In this document: piece by piece, positions 57,043 to 64,000 of the stretch
Numbering within the stretch: the stretch's first letter is position 1
Layout: every line of letters starts with the position of its first letter
Assembly: GCA_003116975.1 (NCBI GenBank)
Contig: BGKB01000092.1
Location: 1 to 64,000 of the forward strand
Direction of reading: 5' to 3'
DNA: 64,000 nucleotides
From: Aurantiochytrium sp. KH105
Lineage: Eukaryota > Sar > Bigyra > Thraustochytrida > Thraustochytriidae
Program-made: the position numbers and the translations under genes
Notes under the pieces: model-generated
What the model was told of the DNA's origin: nothing
Databases searched by the model: none
What the model saw: only the letters and a program-made list of their open reading frames with translations

Positions 57043-59571
57043 TCAATGTGAGTCAGTCACTACGGGCAAAGTCTGGTGGCGGGTCTGAAGACGGATCAGC
57101 GCCGCGCGCAGGTCAGGCAAAGTCATCGTCTGCGCGTTTCGTAGCAAGACCTCGAGGCCAGCTCTCTTGGCCTCGAGCGAAACGCGGTGCTCCAGTAAAC
57201 GCTCTCGTACGATGCGAGCATCGGCAATGGTGGCTTGAGGAAAGCCGCAAGCTTCTGCAAGGCGAATGCCGTAGTCGCAAGGGATCTCAGGCGTAGAAGC
57301 AGAAACATGGGCTGCCGAAGAAGCACGCGAATGCGAGGCATCTTGGCTTGTATGCACGAGATGGCTGAGCACGAGGGCTTGGGTGACCTCGTCAATGCCA
57401 ACGGAGAAACGAAGAACTTGAACTCCGGGAAGCACTTCAAGCTGGCGAAAGTGGGTCGCAAAAATCGTAAGCGTTCGTGGACGCTGCAACAGAAATTCGG
57501 ACGCAGCCCACGCTAGAGCAAGGCCCTCTCGAGAACTCGTTCCGCGACCGAGCTCGTCAATGAGCACGAGCTGACAGGTGCCGTTCTCCGCTCTGTCGGA
57601 CATGGTCCTGGGAGAAGTCCGTAAGATGTGCGCTAGCTCGGTCATTTCGAGGCTAAATGTAGACGCGTTGGCCTCAAGATTATCTTCCGTTCCAATGCGC
57701 GTCAGGATACGCTCCACAAGCGGAATCCGTGCCGCTCGAGCCGGGACCCACGCACCTGCTTGGGCCATAATGACAATGAGCGCCGTTTGCTTGAGCAAGG
57801 TCGACTTTCCGGCAGAATTGGGCCCCGTTACAAGTGCCATCTTTTGCAGACGGAGATCGTTTGGCACGAAAACGTCGACCTCCGCTGCCACAGCAGCAGC
57901 AGCAGCCGCTGCCGCTGCCGCTGCCGCTGCCGCGGCATTAGTAGCTGCATTCGACGTGGGCACGATTTCAGACACCAAAGTCTCGGACGCTCGAGCTTTG
58001 CGTGCTTCGCGCTGACGTTCGAGCGTCGCTTCCACGAGCAGGTGACGCCCTTGGTCAATCGTCAGGTCTGGATCTGGATCTTGCGCGTTGAGTGCGTAAA
58101 TCACGGGGCGAACGACTTCCGTTTCCGCAGCCATGTTGGCAAAGCCTTGGAGAACGTCGAGAAGCGCAACGGCCTCAGCAATGGCGTAGAGCGCCGGAAG
58201 AGCGGTCTTGACGTTGGAGCGCAAATCTTCGAGGTGTAGCTCCGTGCGGCGGAGCGCTTCGCGCGTGGCCTGTTCCTGTTTGAGATTCAAACTGGCAAGC
58301 TCCTTGGTTGTGCAGTCGACAGTCTTCTTGTGAAACGCAGGACGAATGAGAAGCGATCCAAGTCTTGCTGGCGTGGCGTGTTCGCGTGGGACGCGTAAGT
58401 GGTAGCCACGCTTGACAGAGAACCAAAGACAGGCCTCGAGATCTTCATGCTGCGTGTTGAGCTGCGTCACGTACTGTTTCATTTGTGCGATTTTCTCCGC
58501 ATATGTTTGCCGCGCGACGTCAAGAACACCATCGAGACCCGTGACGACGCAGTAGACAACCTCGATGCGCTGCTCCTCGGGGCTTCGCTGGAAACTAACT
58601 CCAGCTTGGAGCCGCTTGGTCAGCGCTTGCTCGAGATCCATGAGCAGCGGACGCGTCTTTGTGATGGAGGCAATGAGCGTCTTGCCGAGACGCGAGGCGA
58701 GTCGATCGGCTAAATCAGCCTCGAGAGCAAGAAGACCGCGAAGATTTTCCAATAAGCGAATGGTGTTATCCGCTTCGCGCTTGAGCGTGACGAGAGTGAA
58801 TTGCTTGGGCCGGGCCGCATAGTGCGAAGTAAGCTGATCCATGTCGTGGAGGCCCGCAAGATGATGTGTCACGAGGTCGCGAAGCGAAGAAGCATCAAGC
58901 AGCTCTTGAACGAGGCCTTGGCGCCCCGTCACGACGGCATGTTCACATGGAGGCGCAACGAGCTCGGCTCGCAATCTTCGAGCGCCTGGCGCAGTGACGG
59001 TAAAATCGAGAAAATCCACGACAGCCTTGCGTGAGGCTGCGGGCTGGCGATGTTGACTAAGCACGGCGCGCCGGTCCTCGAGGAGCTCGAGGATGCTGAC
59101 CGTGACATTATCGAGGGTCATGCGAGAACGGTCGTCGTCATCGATACGGACGCGAAGCGATCCCTCTGCAAAACGCGCGTCCTGCGTGAGCTCAACAAAG
59201 CCCAGCAAAGCAGCTGCGGCACCCCTGCAGAGGTAGCGGCGGTCTAGCTCGCGGAGGTCGAGGTCCACGGAGCTGAGCGCTCGAATTTTGTCGAGTCCGT
59301 GGTCTTCAGAGAAGACTCGACGAGGTCTCGTCTCCACGTGCCAAAGACTCGCATTGTCGCGCACAAGTGCCTCATAGAGCGCACTTTGCACGTGTGTGGC
59401 AGGAAAGATGACCTCGCAAGCCTTGCAGCCGACGAGCGTGGCTCGAGTGGCCTCGTACAGCTTTCCATCTCGAACTTGGCAAAGGTGCAAGATAGGGTTG
59501 CCGAGGTCGATCCAAGCGAGGCCCACCTCGCCGCTCTTGTTGCCGATTGCCGCTGCGATCACGTGTGTCAT
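57043..59571 (-). CDS. MSH4: MutS homologue, MSH4-like (meiotic)
   Basis: 842 residues from the ATG at 59569-59571 (MTHVIAAAIGNKSGEVGLAW). The N-terminus matches the MSH4 opening (VIAA.....GEVG.A.IDL.NP...L.Q..D...Y) and lacks the mismatch-recognition domain I with its Phe-x-Glu, as MSH4 does. Core lever/clamp domain in the middle. C-terminal ATPase: Walker A TGPNSAGKSTLLKQ, signature STFSLEMTELAHIL, Walker B LVLIDELGRGTSSREG and IFATHFRQLEVLP. MSH4 pairs with MSH5 to stabilise recombination intermediates in meiosis. Odd: a run of about 15 Ala just before the ATPase domain, coded by a GCT/GCC/GCA repeat at 57890-57935. MSH5 is not in the window. Its presence implies a meiotic cycle. Confidence 0.85.
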   Translation of the reverse strand: MTHVIAAAIGNKSGEVGLAWIDLGNPILHLCQVRDGKLYEATRATLVGCKACEVIFPATHVQSALYEALVRDNASLWHVETRPRRVFSEDHGLDKIRALSSVDLDLRELDRRYLCRGAAAALLGFVELTQDARFAEGSLRVRIDDDDRSRMTLDNVTVSILELLEDRRAVLSQHRQPAASRKAVVDFLDFTVTAPGARRLRAELVAPPCEHAVVTGRQGLVQELLDASSLRDLVTHHLAGLHDMDQLTSHYAARPKQFTLVTLKREADNTIRLLENLRGLLALEADLADRLASRLGKTLIASITKTRPLLMDLEQALTKRLQAGVSFQRSPEEQRIEVVYCVVTGLDGVLDVARQTYAEKIAQMKQYVTQLNTQHEDLEACLWFSVKRGYHLRVPREHATPARLGSLLIRPAFHKKTVDCTTKELASLNLKQEQATREALRRTELHLEDLRSNVKTALPALYAIAEAVALLDVLQGFANMAAETEVVRPVIYALNAQDPDPDLTIDQGRHLLVEATLERQREARKARASETLVSEIVPTSNAATNAAAAAAAAAAAAAAAVAAEVDVFVPNDLRLQKMALVTGPNSAGKSTLLKQTALIVIMAQAGAWVPARAARIPLVERILTRIGTEDNLEANASTFSLEMTELAHILRTSPRTMSDRAENGTCQLVLIDELGRGTSSREGLALAWAASEFLLQRPRTLTIFATHFRQLEVLPGVQVLRFSVGIDEVTQALVLSHLVHTSQDASHSRASSAAHVSASTPEIPCDYGIRLAEACGFPQATIADARIVRERLLEHRVSLEAKRAGLEVLLRNAQTMTLPDLRAALIRLQTRHQTLPVVTDSH
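57890..57935. repeat. Trinucleotide repeat coding poly-alanine in MSH4
   Basis: CAG and CCGCTG-type repeats; on the coding (minus) strand a run of alanine codons. In-frame trinucleotide, so length changes would not disrupt the gene. Confidence 0.9.
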
Positions 59572-60343
59572 GCTCGCTTCTCTTCTTGTCCTTTTGTCCT
59601 TGTGCAATGGTTCTTTCGCTGTGTGATGATGCTCCGGCTCAGTGCAATGATGCTTTCGGATTTGGATTTGAATTTTTGAACCGACGTTCGCTTAGGAGAC
59701 AACATGAAGACAAGTCGGCTCATCTTCTTACTTGGGAGGCGACAAGACCGAAACCCAATTTGGGGTTCAGAAGTCTCCGACGAAAGGGAGCGAAGCATCA
59801 CACAGTGAAGAGACAGAAGTTCATCCATTCATCCATCCAAATGCGCTACGCACGGCTATTAGGCTTCGGATGTGTCATAAAATAAGAAAGGATAAAAAAA
59901 GGAAGAGGGGAAGATCCTATGTCACAATCGAAAGCCACAAATCTTCTACATAGCCTCGTGCGGCATTCGGTGATCTCACACTCGCTCAAAACGTTTTCTC
60001 TTGCACACATGCATCCATCACATGCCGACCATCATTTCATCACATGCCTCGCAATCAACGTGAAGACAACGAGCGAGCGCTACAGCGTCGCTCGCGGGCG
60101 GGTCGGACGAATCCTCAGCATCATCTTGAGACGACGCAGAACTTGCGAAGCACGGAGCGAGCAGAGCAATCTGACAATCCTGCAGGCCAGACGCCGTCGC
60201 GCTTGCCTGGGAGAGCAACGTGAACATTCAAGGTCGACGAGGTGTCGTCGGACGAGCGCGACCGCACTAGGCGAAAGAGCCTGAACGCGAGGAGTTCGCG
60301 TCGCGCCTGGCAGAGAGTCGAGCCGAGCAAGACCAAGATCAAG
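59572..60343. promoter_or_regulatory. Divergent promoter region (MSH4 / SDR)
   Basis: 770 bp holding both promoters. The first 350 bp are AT-rich, the rest GC-rich. Minus-strand ORFs across the SDR are shadows. No specific element recognised. Confidence 0.5.
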
Positions 60344-61177
60344 ATGGTAGGAAAACAAAGCACGAGCAAGAGCCATCCCGGCGCAGAGTTCCTGAGTAAG
60401 AAGTTTGATGTGACGAACAAGGCGATTCTCATCACCGGCGCGTCGAGCGGCTTTGGCGAGCACTTTGCGAAAATGTACGCCGAGGCCGGATGCCGCGTCT
60501 TCGCGCTTTTGGCGCGGCGTACTGGTCGTCTCGAAGACCTGGCCGCCGATCTCAGGCAGTCCTATCCCGATATTAATATTGCTACCGTCCAGTGCGACGT
60601 GTCCAAGACGGAAGACATTCCTCGCGCCTTTGATGAGGCGGAGAAGAAGACTGGAAGGTGCTTTGATGTGATTGTCAACAACGCCGGCATCGGGCCCGTT
60701 GTGCGCGTGCTCAACGAAACGGAAGAATCTTACAACATGACAATGGACGTCAACACGCGTGCGTGCTTCTTTGTGGCCCAGGAAGCCGTGAAGCGGCTCA
60801 AGGCGGCAGAGCAGCGTAATGGTAGCATCATCAACATCTCGTCCATTTACGGAAAGCGCGTGGGCCATGGCCACGCGGTATACTCGATCAGCAAAGCAGC
60901 CTTAACGCAAATGACCAAAGCCATGGCTATCGAGGTTCTCGGCGAAGGCGTTCGCGTGAACTCTGTGCACCCTGGTTTCTTCCGCACCGAGCTCACGCAA
61001 GATTACTACGACTCGCCCAAGGGCGACGCTTTTTTGAAGAAGCATGTTCCCATGGAACGACTTGGCCTTCTCGAGGAGCTTGATGGCGTCATGCTTTTGC
61101 TGGCCAGCGATGCCTCCTCATTTATGACTGGCGCCGAGCTCCTTGTCGACGGCGCGCACACCACTTCGAGCCTCTAA
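60344..61177 (+). CDS. Short-chain dehydrogenase/reductase (SDR)
   Basis: 277 residues from the ATG at 60344. Classical SDR: cofactor loop AILITGASSGFGEHFA (TGxxxGxG-type, T31 onward), then an Arg-Arg patch after beta-2 (LLARRTGRLEDLA) that favours NADP(H); CDVSKTED; NNAGIGPVV (NNAG motif); catalytic Ser in INISSIYGKR; YSISK as the YxxxK active site; and HPGFFRTEL. The final GAELLVDGAHTTSSL fits the family's C-terminal substrate lid. Single exon, no signal or PTS1-type terminus. The substrate cannot be inferred. Confidence 0.93.
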   Translation: MVGKQSTSKSHPGAEFLSKKFDVTNKAILITGASSGFGEHFAKMYAEAGCRVFALLARRTGRLEDLAADLRQSYPDINIATVQCDVSKTEDIPRAFDEAEKKTGRCFDVIVNNAGIGPVVRVLNETEESYNMTMDVNTRACFFVAQEAVKRLKAAEQRNGSIINISSIYGKRVGHGHAVYSISKAALTQMTKAMAIEVLGEGVRVNSVHPGFFRTELTQDYYDSPKGDAFLKKHVPMERLGLLEELDGVMLLLASDASSFMTGAELLVDGAHTTSSL

Positions 61178-62348
61178 GCAACAATATTTTCGATCACTTG
61201 GTCACCTCACCCTGTTTCTTTTCTGTCCCCTTCTTTTCATTACAAAAGGTTTACAGATCAGCAAACTCCGTCCATAACAAGAAAAAGAGTCACTTGTGTG
61301 ATCTTTCTTCGAAAATCAAATCACTTACATTTTTTTCTGTCCTCACGAAGGCACCGCCACATATCGAGCGACATCACCCCTTTCCCATTCCCTTCAGCCC
61401 CCACTCAGAACTTGTTGATATGTTCCCTTGATTCCCCTTCCCTTTTGCGCAACCCCTTTCTCAGCCTATTTTTCGGCGCCTCTCCGCGCCGTACATCCAC
61501 AACCCTAGCCCTACCTCGCTGTCCCTCCTCTCCGCCGTGTGCGGCTGCGCGCAAGCGCTCTATCGCGCCGATTCTGCACTTGGGCGCGCGCCATACCCGA
61601 CTTTGCGCGGCCTGGGCAAGTGGGGCAAAGGGGCGGCCACGCCGGCGCGGGGGCGCGCAAGCGCGCGAGCGGGGGCCGCAAGTGGCTAAAGCGGCGGCGC
61701 AAGTGGAGAAAGCGGCGGCGCAAGTGCGCAATCGGCGCGGCCTGCCAAAGGCGGCGTGCAAGCAGGCAGGCAGGCGGCCGAGCGGCGCCGCATAAACAGC
61801 CAACCAGGAGCCAACCAGGTACGTGCGCGCGAGGCGGGGGCGCGCGACGGCGCTCGCGCGGGCGCAGGCGGCTCGCGCGGGCGCGGCGAGGCCCGGACGG
61901 CGCGGAGGAGACCGCGCCTGCGCGCTCGAGCGGGCGCGCCGCGACGAGAGACGCAGGCCGGAGATGCGGATGGAGACGGGCGGCATGCAGGCCTCGCTCG
62001 GGCTTTGTTTGCTGAGGAGGCGGAGCTCGACGGCGGTGGCGGCGAGAGAAAGCCTGCCGACGTGGACGACGGGGCTGCCGAGGAAGGAGAGCGACGCGGA
62101 GTCCATGTGTCGATGCGCGATACCGTAGACATGGGTGCGGATCTGCTCTTGGACGAGGTCGTTTATGAGAGGAAACAGGAGGAGGGGAGAGGAGGGGAGG
62201 GGGGCTGGCCGGCTGGCTGCCTAGGCACAGCAAAACGAAGCAAACCAAACCGAGTGAACGCTGATTTGACTGACGTATTGACGCTTGACTCTTTGACGGT
62301 AACCTGATCACGATCACAGACGTCCTCGTACGCCTCTCACACACAACC
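61178..62348. other. Intergenic region upstream of eS17
   Basis: The first 260 bp are T-rich (3' region of the SDR). The remaining part is very GC-rich promoter DNA with false ORFs on both strands and the GCAAGTGG repeat (next entry). No gene. Confidence 0.6.
61611..61740. repeat. GCGCAAGTGGnnAAAGCGGC repeat in the eS17 promoter region
   Basis: Units ggcaagtggggcaaag, gcaagtggctaaagcggcg, gcgcaagtggagaaagcggcg and gcgcaagtgcgcaatcggc, the last three spaced 21 bp. The same core occurs in tandem at 4836-4905. Confidence 0.7.
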
Positions 62349-62720
62349 ATGGGCCGCGTTCGCACCAAGACGGTGAAGAAGTCCGCCAAGGCGGTGGTGG
62401 AGCTCCACTATGCGCGATTGACGCTTGACTTTCAGACCAACAAGCGCCTCTGTGAGGAGGTCGCCATCCTGCCGTCCAAGCGGATGCGCAACAAGGTTGC
62501 CGGCTTTGTGACCCGCCTTATGAAGCGCATTGACCGTGGCCCCGTGCGCGGCATCTCGCTCAAGCTCCAGGAGGAGGAGCGCGAGCGCCGCATGGACTAC
62601 GTCCCTGAGGTTTCCGCTATTGACCTTGACACCATCGAGGTTGACGCCGACACCATGGACATGCTCAAGGAGATGAAGGTCAACATCCCCAACGTCCAGG
62701 TCGCCCGGACTCGCTACTAA
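62349..62720 (+). CDS. RPS17: 40S ribosomal protein S17 (eS17)
   Basis: 123 residues. [57 protein letters not shown] and [19 protein letters not shown] are the conserved eS17 core, followed by the family's YVPEVSA element and a short acidic C-terminus. Component of the small ribosomal subunit head/beak region. Length matches other lower-eukaryote eS17s (about 120-135). No intron, unlike many eukaryotic ribosomal-protein genes. Strongly biased codons (CTC, AAG, GAG, GTC). Confidence 0.98.
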   Translation: MGRVRTKTVKKSAKAVVELHYARLTLDFQTNKRLCEEVAILPSKRMRNKVAGFVTRLMKRIDRGPVRGISLKLQEEERERRMDYVPEVSAIDLDTIEVDADTMDMLKEMKVNIPNVQVARTRY

Positions 62721-63143
62721 ACCATACGTACAACATCCCCTTTTTACATATCCCCTTTGCTCCCCGCTGTTCTCTTCTCTTATCCCATCTCTCTGCTGCT
62801 CTTGTGTCTTGCTCGGTGCTTTCCGTTCTTGCACGCTTAACCTACCTCCCCGAAAGAAAGTTGTCTCGAGTGTGCGCGCGAGACCTCGGAACTCGGTTCT
62901 TGCTCAGCTTCTTGGTTGGTGGACATGAATTCCTCCTTTCGATCAACGTGACATCTCCGATTGATCAATTGATCGATTGATCGAAAGAAACAAAGCAAGA
63001 GCGAGCGATTGGACAAGCAATCCTCGGAAGAGCCCAGGGAACGGGTGTTGCGGCGATCCGCACGACGCGCTTGCTAGAGCTTGCTCGAGTCGCTGCGAGG
63101 TGCGAGCAGACGTAGACAGACAGGAAAAACAAGGACAAGAATC
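62721..63143. other. Intergenic region with GATC-rich palindrome
   Basis: 3' region of eS17 and promoter of the TPR gene. At about 62958-62983 gattgatcaattgatcgattgatcg forms nested palindromes (TGATCAATTGATC). No gene. Confidence 0.6.
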
Positions 63144-64000
63144 ATGAGCGGCGCAGCTCCTCTGATGGCCGAGGGCCAGGCCGCGCTGGCGCAGCTCAAG
63201 GCGCACGGCGGCGGCGGCGGCGTCGACGAGTCGGAGCGCGATGTTGTGGCCGTGATTGTCCCTGCGGATGTCTCAGAGCCTGTGCGCGAGGTGACGGTTC
63301 ACCAGGCCAAGGGCAAGGCGCTTGGATGCTTTGTGGATTTTTGCAAGGACCACTTTAGCAGACAGGTACTCTCGGGAAACCAACTTGACACGTACCGCAA
63401 GCAGGTTCAGGAGCAGGCCAAGAACCAGGAAGTCTCGGAAGAAATGATCAAGAACTTGGCTGCACGCACCATGGTGGACATGGTCGTCCTGCACCCCAAC
63501 CGCCCCGACACGGGTTTTGTCTCAATCAACATGTATGTGGACGACAAGGGCATTGCCAAGGAACTCCCCATGAATCCCCGTGCAAGCGCCATTGTGGCCG
63601 CGTGTGGACAATCGACGCAGGTTCTGGGTGACGCCTTTATTGGCAAGCAATTCGACGACGAGGATGGCTTTTACCGCCTGGACTTCTTCGCCAAGGACCT
63701 CGATACCTCGCTGCCGTGGATGAAGTTCGCCGGCGCGTACAACCAGCGAAACGCTGGCCAGCAGCATCAGCCGTCTGCGGCCCAGCTCAAGCAGCTCGCC
63801 CAGAAAATGTCAGCCAAGCCACCTCCGACGGCCGCGGAAAAGGCCGCCAAGCACAAGGAGCACGTGACGTCGCGCAACGCCATTGTCCTCAAGGAAAAGG
63901 GCAACCGTCTTTTTGCGGCTGGAAAGGTTCCCGAGGCCCTCGAGGCGTATGGCGAATCGCTCAAGTTGGCGGGCGTCACGGATATTTCTGCTTCTGCTGA
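63144..64000 (+). CDS. N-terminal part of a TPR-containing protein (runs off right edge)
   Basis: 285 codons without a stop from the ATG at 63144, so the gene continues past the window. Residues ~30-215 form a globular domain: VVAVIVPADVSEPVREVTVH, GCFVDFCKDHFSRQ, MVDMVVLHPNRPDTGFVSIN and FYRLDFFAKDLDTSLPWMKF. I do not recognise it. A Gln/Pro/Lys-rich linker leads to LKEKGNRLFAAGKVPEALEA, a canonical first TPR helix pair (K-x-x-G-N-x-x-F-x-x-G-x-x-x-x-A) near residue 255. TPR arrays of this class often bind Hsp70/Hsp90 C-termini, but the part that would show carboxylate-clamp residues lies outside the window. Confidence 0.85.
   Translation, partial: MSGAAPLMAEGQAALAQLKAHGGGGGVDESERDVVAVIVPADVSEPVREVTVHQAKGKALGCFVDFCKDHFSRQVLSGNQLDTYRKQVQEQAKNQEVSEEMIKNLAARTMVDMVVLHPNRPDTGFVSINMYVDDKGIAKELPMNPRASAIVAACGQSTQVLGDAFIGKQFDDEDGFYRLDFFAKDLDTSLPWMKFAGAYNQRNAGQQHQPSAAQLKQLAQKMSAKPPPTAAEKAAKHKEHVTSRNAIVLKEKGNRLFAAGKVPEALEAYGESLKLAGVTDISASA

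Noticed and set aside
61405-62389. Long minus-strand open frames upstream of eS17
   Set aside because: Translations of GC-rich repeats (TCAAAFSTCAAA type) with no domain, overlapping one another in different frames.

Overview
This window is nuclear DNA of a compact, GC-rich, intron-poor eukaryote. Every recognisable gene is eukaryotic: HSP90, Hsp104, eS17, kinesin-14, MSH4, an HROB-like OB-fold protein, TMEM128, galectin and PX domains, and a fused DHFR-thymidylate synthase. I saw no operons, Shine-Dalgarno logic, CRISPR arrays or insertion sequences. The DHFR-TS fusion, very few introns (two clear ones, 64 and 77 nt, GTAAGT...CAG), cilium/basal-body type domains (CEP164-like WW, EF-hand and coiled-coil proteins) and pentanucleotide repeats before genes fit a heterotrophic stramenopile, most likely a thraustochytrid. 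The taxon is an inference.

Layout. 0-12 kb: N-terminus of a membrane protein leaving the left edge, two paralogous ZIP-type metal transporters flanking a D-amino-acid dehydrogenase-like flavoenzyme, an At4g15545-like coiled-coil protein, an IQ-motif protein, a spliced EF-hand protein and TMEM128. 13-17 kb: a WD40-Roc-COR-TIR protein. 17-29.5 kb: DHFR-TS, a single-pass membrane protein with histidine clusters, an HROB-like recombination protein, Hsp104/ClpB and a propeller-like unknown. 29.7-43 kb: coiled-coil protein, spliced LACTB-like serine hydrolase, WW-kinesin-14, class-III aminotransferase, siroheme-type methyltransferase (SUMT) and a tail-anchored PX/START-like protein. 43.8-48.8 kb: three consecutive WD40-only genes, paralogous over their whole length to the WD40 part of the Roc-COR-TIR gene. 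50-64 kb: HSP90 ending in MESVD, a galectin-RRM fusion, an LRR protein, MSH4, an SDR oxidoreductase, eS17, and the start of a TPR protein leaving the right edge.

Most notable: (1) the WD40-Roc-COR-TIR protein and its array of WD40-only paralogues, which look like a sensor/effector family with a transferable roughly 290-residue WD40 cassette; (2) a galectin fused to an RRM; (3) a CEP164-like WW module fused to a C-terminal-motor kinesin; (4) gene ends that have been tandemly duplicated: at 9.4-10.0 kb the shared 3' region of two convergent genes is triplicated including the terminal codons of both, and at 38.4-38.95 kb the 3' end of the aminotransferase gene is repeated the same way, while a 200-bp duplication lies before the Roc-COR-TIR start.

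Start codons were chosen as in-frame ATGs supported by paralogue alignment, domain position or composition. Several long open frames extend upstream only because the 5' regions are GC-rich and repeat-filled. Two genes run off the window edges.
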